Assembly (NCBI GenBank): GCA_964493385.1
Contig: CAZBNW010000034.1
Span: 1 to 23,608, forward strand
From: Loki-b32 sp964493385
GTDB lineage: Archaea > Asgardarchaeota > Lokiarchaeia > Sigyniarchaeales > SOKP01
Length of the DNA: 23,608 bases
Reading direction: 5' to 3'
Under the pieces are notes generated by a model that saw nothing but the letters and a program-made list of their open reading frames with translations, did not search any database and had not been told where the DNA came from. Below are positions 1-6,430 of this stretch, one piece after another. Positions within the stretch are counted from its first letter, which is position 1. Each line of letters begins with the position of its first letter. The position numbers and the translations under genes were made by a program.

Positions 1-177
1 AAAGAAGTAATTGGCTGGCTGTTAGGCGCAGCTATAGCAGTTGTTTGGATAAGTTTTGCATTGCTTTATGGGGATACTGTATCTCTCGTTGTTGCCATTT
101 CCCTTACTATATTAATGGGTACATTATCTGGAGGACTAATTGCGCTAAGCAAAAAAGCTAAAACTAAAGTAAGCTAG
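1..177 (+). CDS. C-terminal end of an integral membrane protein (partial)
   Basis: The window opens inside a reading frame that runs to a TAG at 175-177, leaving 58 codons. It encodes two hydrophobic segments (about residues 4-23 and 27-48) joined by a short turn containing Gly-Asp, and then a basic lysine-rich tail of about 10 residues. This is the end of a polytopic membrane protein with a positively charged cytosolic C-terminus. The Gly-rich helix pair faintly resembles the end of MgtE/SLC41-type cation transporters, but the fragment is too short to assign. A strong T-run follows at once, so it is the last gene of its transcription unit. Confidence 0.6.
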   Translation, partial: KEVIGWLLGAAIAVVWISFALLYGDTVSLVVAISLTILMGTLSGGLIALSKKAKTKVS

Positions 178-190
178 GAACTTCTAATCT

Positions 191-210
191 ATTTTTATTT
201 TTTTTTTTTT
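191..210 (+). terminator. U-rich archaeal terminator
   Basis: A run of 13 T preceded by further T-rich sequence starts 14 nt after the stop at 177. Archaeal RNA polymerase terminates on such U-tracts without needing a hairpin, and none is visible here. It separates the upstream membrane protein from the ABC operon. The rest of 211-343 is A/T-rich and shows nothing else I can support. Confidence 0.6.
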
Positions 211-343
211 AATCAAAAATTAGTTACTAATGAAGATAAGAATCGAAAGCCCCAATCTGTATTAAAATTAATAACAAAATGAAACAAATCTTTAATAAAA
301 TTAAAAACAAAATAAAATCATTTTAAATAAAAAATGGTGATAA

Positions 344-1165
344 AAAATTACACAATATAAAAAATATGAAAATAAAAATCCTGAAGTTAGCAGTGATCCT
401 GATAATTCAAACACCATTGAAGTAAAGGATTTAAAGAAACATTTTATAGGGAAAAAAAGTTTTAACGACGTTAAGGCTGTTGATGGAATTTCTTTTCATG
501 TGAAAAAAGGAGAGATTTTTGGACTTTTGGGACCTAATGGAGCTGGCAAGACAACTACAATAAATATGCTATGTGGTTTATTAAAACCAACAGAAGGAAC
601 TGCTATAGTTGGAGGTTATGATGTAAGGAAGAATCTTAATGATGTTAAGGAATTAATTAGTGTATGCCCACAAGAAGCGGCAGTATTTCCATTTCTTAAA
701 GGTAGAGAGAATATTGAGTACTTCGGGAACATGCACCTGATGTCGAAAGAAAAAATAAGAGTGCGAGCAGAAAAGCTATTAAAGTTATTAGATTTATTCG
801 AAGCCAGTAAGCGGAAAGCAAAACATTATAGTGGAGGAATGAAAAGACAATTAAATTTATTAATTGCGTTAATAAACGAGCCCAACATTCTCTTCTTAGA
901 TGAGCCGACGGTGGGAATGGACCCTCGAGTTCGACGAAAAACATGGGAGTTTATTGGTTCTATAAAAAAACAAAATAGAACCATCATCTTGACAACCCAT
1001 TATATCGAAGAAGCAGAAGCCCTCTGTGATAGAGTTGCGATTATTGATTATGGGAAATTAATAGCACTAGACTCCCCTAAAAAATTGATGGAAGATCATG
1101 AATCTAAAAATTTAGAGGAGGTTTTTTTGAAAATTACTGGAAGAAGAATTTTAGAGGGGATTTAA
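344..1165 (+). CDS. ABC-2 exporter ATP-binding subunit (start unresolved)
   Basis: This is the nucleotide-binding subunit that drives the permease encoded 2 nt downstream. Numbered from the GTG at 500, it has Walker A GPNGAGKT (11-18), Q-loop Gln58, signature YSGGMKRQ (110-117), Walker B ILFLDEPT (130-137) and the switch His167. It belongs to the drug/multidrug exporter (CcmA/DRA) group. The frame stays open upstream to a stop at 341-343, and that stretch encodes the expected first strand and A-loop region (IEVKDLKKHF at about 416-445). Coding therefore begins well before 500. No ATG, GTG or TTG lies in frame between 344 and 499. The nearest ATG (334) is in another frame and would join this one if a single A of the run at 342-347 were removed. 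Either the assembly has one A too many, or the gene carries a real frameshift or uses a non-standard start. Confidence 0.88.
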   Translation, partial: KITQYKKYENKNPEVSSDPDNSNTIEVKDLKKHFIGKKSFNDVKAVDGISFHVKKGEIFGLLGPNGAGKTTTINMLCGLLKPTEGTAIVGGYDVRKNLNDVKELISVCPQEAAVFPFLKGRENIEYFGNMHLMSKEKIRVRAEKLLKLLDLFEASKRKAKHYSGGMKRQLNLLIALINEPNILFLDEPTVGMDPRVRRKTWEFIGSIKKQNRTIILTTHYIEEAEALCDRVAIIDYGKLIALDSPKKLMEDHESKNLEEVFLKITGRRILEGI

Positions 1166-1167
1166 TA

Positions 1168-1920
1168 ATGAAAAGACAAAGAATTCTAACTGTTTTTAGG
1201 ATGGAAATGAAAAAACTCATTAGAACACCGCTTTTTCTAGTTTTCTCGCTATTCTTTGTTGCGTTGCTTGTTATAATATTTGGATTTGCATTTGGTAATA
1301 ATTATGGATGGGGACCTGATTTAAGTGTTTTTGAACAAATGATTCCAGGAATGTTTGCTTACGCGGGTATTCTAACAATATTTACAGCTGGGTCATCTTT
1401 TACTGGAGACCGCGATATGGGAGTAGAAAGAAGAATGAATACAACTCCAATAACCTCTGGAGAAGTAATGATTGGTCAAATATTAGCATATACAATTATA
1501 CCAATCATACAAACAGCTATAATGTTTATAAATGCTCTTATCATAGGTTGGCGCCCAAATATTACTGTTGCAGGAGTAGTTTTGGTATTTGTTTTTATGA
1601 TCTTTCTGTCATTTTGCTCGGTCGGGCTTGGATTGATTACCGCTACTATTGCTAAAGATGCTAAAGCTGCAGGCGCTTTAGCTTTTATCTTTATCGTGCC
1701 ACAACAGTTGTTTGGGTCATTTATATATATGGGCGAGGAACTAAAAGTAGTTGGGTATGCCATGCCAAGTCAATATGTTACTGATGCATTGTGGCGAATT
1801 TCATATGGAACCACTTTAGCTGATGTAAATCTTTGGATTGACCTTGTAGCAATTGTAATTATAAGCCTTATAATATATCTTATCGGATTAATCTTATACG
1901 ATAAGTCTAAAAGTACCTAA
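1168..1920 (+). CDS. ABC-2 type transporter permease
   Basis: A 250-residue membrane protein with a basic N-terminus and about six hydrophobic segments (roughly 20-45, 60-80, 103-127, 133-158, 165-185 and 222-245). This is the size and layout of ABC-2 permeases. The stretch around residues 76-95, with GDRD followed by RRMNTTP and SGEV, is the family's conserved cytosolic loop after the second helix, which contacts the ATPase. It is separated from the ATPase stop by two bases, so the two are co-translated and form one exporter in the plasma membrane. The substrate cannot be read from the sequence; drug, lipid or peptide export are all possible. Confidence 0.85.
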   Translation: MKRQRILTVFRMEMKKLIRTPLFLVFSLFFVALLVIIFGFAFGNNYGWGPDLSVFEQMIPGMFAYAGILTIFTAGSSFTGDRDMGVERRMNTTPITSGEVMIGQILAYTIIPIIQTAIMFINALIIGWRPNITVAGVVLVFVFMIFLSFCSVGLGLITATIAKDAKAAGALAFIFIVPQQLFGSFIYMGEELKVVGYAMPSQYVTDALWRISYGTTLADVNLWIDLVAIVIISLIIYLIGLILYDKSKST

Positions 1921-1952
1921 AGAATAATTATATGCTTAAATCTATTAATTTC

Positions 1953-1962
1953 TTTTTTTTTT
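1953..1962 (+). terminator. U-rich terminator after the ABC operon
   Basis: A run of ten T begins 33 nt after the permease stop on the coding strand. It likely ends the ABC transcript, though some transcripts may read through into the small membrane gene at 2008. Confidence 0.45.
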
Positions 1963-2007
1963 CTGTAATTATAAATAAAAATAAAATAAAAAAAAAAGTT
2001 GATTTGT

Positions 2008-2262
2008 ATGAAAAAATGGACAGCATTTATTATTGGAATAATTCTGGTTGTTATCTTTATAATCATTATGTTTGTATTACCTCCGTTATTAGGGTGGCAT
2101 TTTCCAGATATTTTGAGTTGGGAGGATTTTGTAGCTGCTATTAGTACACCAGAAGGATTTGTTATAGGGATGGTTACTGAGGTGATTCCGATTATATGCG
2201 TTACAATTGGAGGTATTTTTCTTATAATTTTTTTGATTAAATTGATTCGGCGCAAAGAGTAG
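2008..2262 (+). CDS. Small two-helix membrane protein
   Basis: An 84-residue protein that I do not recognise. It has two long hydrophobic segments, residues 5-27 (very Ile/Val-rich) and about 57-79, separated by a 29-residue loop with acidic and aromatic residues, and it ends in a basic tail (Arg-Arg-Lys-Glu). The N-terminus is basic (MKKW), so both ends probably face the cytosol. I chose the ATG at 2008 over a TTG three codons earlier because ATG is the stronger start. It follows the ABC exporter on the same strand after a T-run and could be an accessory protein, but nothing in the sequence shows this. Confidence 0.6.
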   Translation: MKKWTAFIIGIILVVIFIIIMFVLPPLLGWHFPDILSWEDFVAAISTPEGFVIGMVTEVIPIICVTIGGIFLIIFLIKLIRRKE

Positions 2263-2301
2263 GCAAATAATAATTTGTTTAAAAAAACAAAGTTGTAGAA
2301 T

Positions 2302-2955
2302 ATGGAAGAACAAAAGATACTTGAAACAGAAAATCTTAGAAAATATATTAAAAAGCTAGAAATTGATACTTATGGGGTTGCTGACATGCACTTATTAAAG
2401 GAAATGGAAACTGGAATTCCCACAGATTTGGAAAAATTCCTAAATATGTTTCCTTATGCCATAGTATTAGGTGCTCAATATGGAAAGTTAGGAAAAAAAG
2501 CCTCTGGTGGCAGAACCGCATTATTTTTGGAAGATGCTGCGTTTTCTATAATGGAATATTTAGAAAATAAGGGGTATAGGCAGCTCATTATTCATACTGA
2601 AGATGAATTTGATCCTATTAATCGGTTAGGATTTATGTCTCTTAAAATCTTAGCAAAAACAGCAGGACTTGGTTGGCAAGGTAGGTCACTATTAATTATT
2701 TCTCCAGAATATGGTCCTTTACATCGTTTAATTGCAATTTTAACAGACCTACCACTTCAAACTAATCAAGTAATTAAAAATGAATGTGGTAAGTGCCGAA
2801 AATGTATAGAAGCATGTCCTCAGAACGCCCTTACTTTTGTTACCTTTGACGATCATCCCTCCTGTAGGGAGGATGTTTTAGATATTAAGACTTGTTTAGG
2901 AGATAATGGATGTCTGGTATGTATTTTATCCTGTCCTTTGTTAAAAAAGTCTTAA
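2302..2955 (+). CDS. QueG-like 4Fe-4S double-cluster protein
   Basis: A 217-residue relative of epoxyqueuosine reductase and reductive dehalogenase. The segment at residues 121-139 (AGLGWQGRSLLIISPEYGP) matches the conserved QueG block before the iron-sulfur domain. The ferredoxin-type domain has Cys162/165/168/172 for one cluster and Cys198, 204, 207 and 211 for the second. The protein is much shorter than bacterial QueG (about 350-390 residues) because it lacks the C-terminal HEAT-repeat region used for tRNA binding. It is therefore probably not a tRNA enzyme but a soluble electron-transfer or reductase protein, with or without cobalamin. Its real substrate is unknown. It stands alone on the plus strand and converges on the zinc-finger gene. 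Confidence 0.75.
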   Translation: MEEQKILETENLRKYIKKLEIDTYGVADMHLLKEMETGIPTDLEKFLNMFPYAIVLGAQYGKLGKKASGGRTALFLEDAAFSIMEYLENKGYRQLIIHTEDEFDPINRLGFMSLKILAKTAGLGWQGRSLLIISPEYGPLHRLIAILTDLPLQTNQVIKNECGKCRKCIEACPQNALTFVTFDDHPSCREDVLDIKTCLGDNGCLVCILSCPLLKKS

Positions 2956-3068
2956 TACTTCAAAGTAATATTATCTTATCAAAAGAAGTAAGATTAGAAA
3001 GAATAAAAAAAATTCTTGGATCCAAATAATATTAAAATCTTAGAATTGAACAAATACTTCAAGAGAGA

Positions 3069-3127
3069 TTAGGAATATTTTTTTCTATATACTTGATATC
3101 ATTTTATAATTTCGCTAATATTCCTAA
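3069..3127. repeat. 11-bp perfect inverted repeat between convergent genes
   Basis: TTAGGAATATT at 3069-3079 is the exact reverse complement of the 11 bases at 3117-3127, with 37 A/T-rich bases between them. It sits between the stops of the QueG-like gene (plus) and the zinc-finger gene (minus). It could act as a two-way transcript-end hairpin, or it may be a small mobile-element remnant. The long loop makes either reading weak. Confidence 0.35.
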
Positions 3128-3129
3128 AC

Positions 3130-3387
3130 TTAAGGGTTTGAGAAGCTGGGTGCTTCTAGATTAAAAATTTGGCGTTTATTTGGCTTAAAGATCCATTTAG
3201 TTTTACATTTTTTAGAACAAAAATAATGCTTTGCAGGTTTTTGAGTGATATTTATAAAAACAAATTTATAAGGTCTATCAGATTTCCCCTGATACCTTTT
3301 TACAGGTTTTCCACACAATTCACATCTTTTTTTCAAGGTAATCATACTTCCATTTATTTCTTCCACGGAATCTTTAAAGAATTTCAT
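3130..3387 (-). CDS. Small treble-clef (TRASH/FCS-like) zinc-finger protein
   Basis: An 85-residue basic protein with Cys22-x2-Cys25 in a CELCGKPV knuckle and Cys57-x3-Cys61 in the YFCSKKCKTKW motif. This is the spacing and helix start typical of TRASH/FCS (MYM-like) treble-clef fingers. Four cysteines would hold one zinc. Many lysines and arginines suggest contact with nucleic acid or the ribosome, but the family also includes metal-sensing domains. It is a single-domain protein with no attached DNA-binding helix-turn-helix. Its neighbours give no clue to its role. Confidence 0.65.
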   Translation of the reverse strand: MKFFKDSVEEINGSMITLKKRCELCGKPVKRYQGKSDRPYKFVFINITQKPAKHYFCSKKCKTKWIFKPNKRQIFNLEAPSFSNP

Positions 3388-3530
3388 TTTTTACCTTTTC
3401 TCGTACTTTGCATTTTATCATCTATTACTCTAACAAATATTATAGTTTGCCTATAAAATTATTGTTTCTATTTATATAGATAAAAAGATGAAATAAAAAA
3501 ATAACAATATATAAAGAAATGTTTAAAGTT

Positions 3531-4889
3531 TTATGCTAAATTGATACGACCAATTGCTCTAAATGGTAATGCACTATTGAATGTTTCATAATCATAGAGT
3601 CTTCTTCCATCTACAAGATTAGGTGTTTTCATGCGTTTCTTAAAATCATCTGGCATTAATGTTTTTAATTCGTCCCATTCAGTAATTAATAATGCACATT
3701 CGGAATCTTTAAGGGCTTCTTCTATAGAATTAGCATATTGTATTATATCACCTAATTCTACTTCTGCAGTCTTAAGAGCTTTAGGGTCATAACCAACAAT
3801 GTCTGTTACTCTTCGTTTCCTTAATTCATTTACAACCCTTATACTCGCTGCTTGTCTCATGTCATCGGTTCCTGGTTTAAAAGAAAGACCCAATAATGTT
3901 ACTTTTCTATTAGCTAATTTACCTGCTAGTTCTTCCGCAATATCAACAATGTGAATTGCTTGGTCATCATTTATATCTAAAACTGCTTCTAATAATCTTG
4001 ATGGATATCCTTGAGATTTAGCCCAAGCTTTTATGGCATTCACATCTTTATGAAAACAAGAACCACCAAAACCAACACCAGCACCCAAAAATCTTGGATT
4101 TATTCTATAATCAAGACCTACGCCTTTCATAACTTGAACTACATCTACATTTGGAACTAATTCTGCAAAATTGGCAAATTCATTAGCATAACTAATTTTT
4201 GTAGATAATAGACAATTATTTCCATATTTAACCAACTCAGCACTCTCTAAATTCATTCTTAAGATTGGACAATTTTCTAAATGATCTCCATAAAAATATT
4301 CATAGAATTCTTGAAGCATTGTACCGCTTTTTTCATCAAATTCTCCAATAATAATTCTATCAGGGTGTAGAGTATCTTCAATTGAACGTCCTTCTGCTAG
4401 AAATTCAGGTTGCATACACAATCCATAATCTTTTCCGGGTTCTTTTCCTGAAACTTCATTTATAATCTTAGATACTAAGTTTCTAGTAGTTCCTGGAACT
4501 ACTGTTGACCTTACAACAACTAAGTGATATGTATCTTTTTTCTTTAGTGCCTCACCAATTTCGCGTGCAGTGCTTTCAATAAAACTTAGATCAATGCTTT
4601 TATCTTCTCTCATCGGAGTACCCTGCGTAATCATGGAAATATCTGTTTCTAATATTGCTTTTATAGGATCAGTAAGACATTGTAATAGCTCGGGATTATT
4701 TTTTTTAATATCATCCATTATTTCTTGGAGTCCTGCTTCAAAAAAAGGAGCCTTTCCGCCATTGATTATTGTTGCCTTTTTTTCATTATGAGTGGACGCT
4801 AATACTTTTATATCTTTATTGGCAAAACAGGCTGCCGAGCAGAGCCCTATAAATCCTGTCCCAAGGATTGATACACTGTATTTATACAT
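3531..4889 (-). CDS. UDP-glucose/GDP-mannose-type nucleotide-sugar 6-dehydrogenase
   Basis: A 452-residue enzyme that oxidises the C6 alcohol of a nucleotide sugar to a carboxylate with two NAD(P)+, for uronic-acid surface glycans. The N-terminal Rossmann motif is GTGFIG (10-15). The central helical domain carries the conserved KYGNN (221-225) with active-site Lys221. The catalytic nucleophile is Cys278 in GFGGSCFHKD, and the C-terminal domain has LGLSFKPGTDDMR. Length is normal. Two sites deviate from usual family members: the acidic residue at the end of strand 2 that selects NAD+ is replaced by STHN (32-35), and the usual EPGL reads EAGL (51-54). It is monocistronic and divergent from the 5123 gene. 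The exact sugar is unknown. Confidence 0.88.
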   Translation of the reverse strand: MYKYSVSILGTGFIGLCSAACFANKDIKVLASTHNEKKATIINGGKAPFFEAGLQEIMDDIKKNNPELLQCLTDPIKAILETDISMITQGTPMREDKSIDLSFIESTAREIGEALKKKDTYHLVVVRSTVVPGTTRNLVSKIINEVSGKEPGKDYGLCMQPEFLAEGRSIEDTLHPDRIIIGEFDEKSGTMLQEFYEYFYGDHLENCPILRMNLESAELVKYGNNCLLSTKISYANEFANFAELVPNVDVVQVMKGVGLDYRINPRFLGAGVGFGGSCFHKDVNAIKAWAKSQGYPSRLLEAVLDINDDQAIHIVDIAEELAGKLANRKVTLLGLSFKPGTDDMRQAASIRVVNELRKRRVTDIVGYDPKALKTAEVELGDIIQYANSIEEALKDSECALLITEWDELKTLMPDDFKKRMKTPNLVDGRRLYDYETFNSALPFRAIGRINLA

Positions 4890-5025
4890 TTTAATCTTAA
4901 TTGATTGTTTTTGATAATAACAGAAATATTAGATTTAAGTTTAAATATTTCGGTTCTCTTAAATCATAATATTTTGAAATAAATCTAAGAAAAATTTATA
5001 ACAATATGAAAATAGTATTAAATTT

Positions 5026-5097
5026 ATGAAAATTCTCATTGAATTAATAAAATCATGGGAATATTATGGGTTATACTTTTCAAATTTTTATGAATAA
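5026..5097 (+). CDS. Possible 23-residue leader ORF
   Basis: An ATG at 5026 opens a 23-codon frame ending in TAA at 5095-5097, 25 nt before the ATG of the next gene. A TATA-like box about 28 nt upstream would place the transcript start at or near this ATG, so it could be read as a leaderless mini-ORF ahead of the SD-led operon. The predicted peptide has Lys, Glu, Trp and several Tyr residues and no recognised motif. A chance ORF is quite possible in such AT-rich DNA. Confidence 0.2.
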   Translation: MKILIELIKSWEYYGLYFSNFYE

Positions 5098-5107
5098 GTA
5101 AGAAATC

Positions 5108-5113
5108 AGGAGG
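5108..5113 (+). promoter_or_regulatory. Strong Shine-Dalgarno for the 428-residue gene
   Basis: AGGAGG lies nine bases before the ATG at 5123. It fixes the start and shows that this operon is translated from a leadered mRNA. Confidence 0.75.
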
Positions 5114-5122
5114 AATCTCAAA

Positions 5123-6409
5123 ATGAAAAATTTAAGAGATGAGTTAAAAATTCCTAAAAATGCCTTACAGGCTATAAATGACTTTTTATTAGATGAGGAT
5201 AATCCCGTCATAAATGATTTGCTCAATATCATCGAAAAATATGGTGGAGTCGATGAGATTAATAACAAAGCTGAAGAAGCCAGTAGATTAGATACAATAA
5301 TAAATAAACTTAACAATAAAAATCCAGGATATGTAAAAGATTTAGATTGGTTAATAAAGCAAAGAGATCAAAATGTTTTTATCAGCATTCCAGAATATAG
5401 AAAAGAAATATTAGGGGACAAAATTGATAAGATTAAATTTGATGAAAATTATGCTGTAACATTAGAACTCTCAGCCTGCCAATATTTTCCTTTTCTTATA
5501 GATGTTGCTAAAGATGCTATTGAAAATCAAAAATTAATTCCTGGACGAATAATAAGAGTAAGAAAAATGAAAGAACAAGAGGAAGATAGTGATCTGTTAG
5601 CCATGACAGCTGCAATGCAGATTATTGGGGCTACGTATGTTGAAACACTTGACACGAAAGGGACTGCCCCTGGCCCTGATGGGCTCCCTGTGAATATTCA
5701 CCTGGGAGGACCTGACACAATAACAGGATATTTTGGTGGAGTGGGGCAACCAAATGAGTATGCTTTAAAATGGGTTGATGAATTTCTATATTACTATACT
5801 AATTATGGAGTAAAGCAAGTACTGAATGTTAATCCTGGCACTGTCCTTCTAGGATATTTTATCTATAAATTAGGAATTAATAATGAATTTAAGATTTCAG
5901 TGTTTATGGGTAATGATAATCCATATTCATCTCTTTGGACCTTATTAACTGCGAAATTATTCGCCCGTGATGATGGTACTAGTCCATTAATTGGATATAA
6001 TCTTTCAAATGCAGTTAATAATGAAACCTTAGAACTTTCTGCTTATATTAGAAAAAACTTTGATTTTGAGGATGTTGTGAGACTAGAACATCATATCACT
6101 GAAACATGGAAAAGTATCGTAAGACAACCATATGATAGACGTGATGAATTGGTTGAGTTAAGTAAGAAAGTAAAAAATATCAGTGCCAAACATGAAGGTG
6201 GTGACATTGAAGTTGAAAAATCCAGAGAGTATCCAACAGATATTCTCGATTATTTTAGAGATAAAAAAGAAATCATTGATGCTGGACATTGGGAAGCTCT
6301 AAAGATAAACCATAGAGATAGGTATAACGCTGTTAACACTACCGCCGAATTATTGACTAAAAATGGTATATCCATTATATCTGCCCAAAATCTACATCAT
6401 AGAAAATAA
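5123..6409 (+). CDS. Conserved-looking cytosolic protein of unknown function, first gene of the aldolase-Fae operon
   Basis: I do not recognise this 428-residue protein. It has no signal peptide or membrane segment. Residues 1-70 are acidic and helical. The region from about 100 on alternates predicted strands and helices like a large alpha/beta enzyme. Blocks that look constrained include GPDGLPVNIHLGGPDT (about 190-205), NVNPGTVLLGYF (about 240-251), RDDGTSPLIGYNLSNAVNNE (about 287-306) and RLEHHITETW (about 324-333). The Gly/Pro-rich, Asp/Asn-rich character of these blocks suggests a ligand pocket. The ATG at 5123 follows a strong SD. Its stop is 21 nt before the ATG of the aldolase-Fae fusion, so the two are co-transcribed and probably act in one pathway, perhaps making or using the aldolase substrate. 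Confidence 0.75.
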   Translation: MKNLRDELKIPKNALQAINDFLLDEDNPVINDLLNIIEKYGGVDEINNKAEEASRLDTIINKLNNKNPGYVKDLDWLIKQRDQNVFISIPEYRKEILGDKIDKIKFDENYAVTLELSACQYFPFLIDVAKDAIENQKLIPGRIIRVRKMKEQEEDSDLLAMTAAMQIIGATYVETLDTKGTAPGPDGLPVNIHLGGPDTITGYFGGVGQPNEYALKWVDEFLYYYTNYGVKQVLNVNPGTVLLGYFIYKLGINNEFKISVFMGNDNPYSSLWTLLTAKLFARDDGTSPLIGYNLSNAVNNETLELSAYIRKNFDFEDVVRLEHHITETWKSIVRQPYDRRDELVELSKKVKNISAKHEGGDIEVEKSREYPTDILDYFRDKKEIIDAGHWEALKINHRDRYNAVNTTAELLTKNGISIISAQNLHHRK

Positions 6410-6414
6410 ATTTT

Positions 6415-6419
6415 GGAGG
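6415..6419 (+). promoter_or_regulatory. Shine-Dalgarno deciding the aldolase-Fae start
   Basis: GGAGG at 6415-6419 lies 11 bases before the ATG at 6431. A TTG at 6413 would open the frame six codons earlier, but it overlaps this SD, so the ATG is the better start. Confidence 0.7.
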
Positions 6420-6430
6420 GTTATGTTATT

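Larger units (their letters stand above)
4890..5122. promoter_or_regulatory. Divergent promoter region
   Basis: This spacer separates the minus-strand sugar dehydrogenase from the plus-strand aldolase-Fae operon. For the minus strand, TTTAAATAT at 4940-4948 lies about 55 nt upstream of the dehydrogenase ATG, giving a start near 4918. For the plus strand, ATTTATAA at about 4994-5001 would direct a start near 5026, leaving a leader of roughly 95 nt before the operon. These are sequence-only calls based on archaeal TATA position. Confidence 0.35.

Noticed and set aside
366..425. ATG at 366 opening a 19-codon hydrophobic frame over the start of the ABC gene.
   Set aside because: It is in another frame from the clearly coding ABC sequence and ends at once; probably chance.
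1476..1763. Long minus-strand frame opposite the ABC permease, and similar frames opposite other genes.
   Set aside because: They lie inside well-supported genes, show no domain or promoter, and are typical shadows.
1999..2007. TTG start three codons before ATG 2008.
   Set aside because: No SD supports it, and ATG directly before the basic N-terminus is the better start.
6413..6430. TTG start six codons upstream of the aldolase-Fae ATG.
   Set aside because: It overlaps the Shine-Dalgarno GGAGG, and the extra residues are not part of the aldolase fold.
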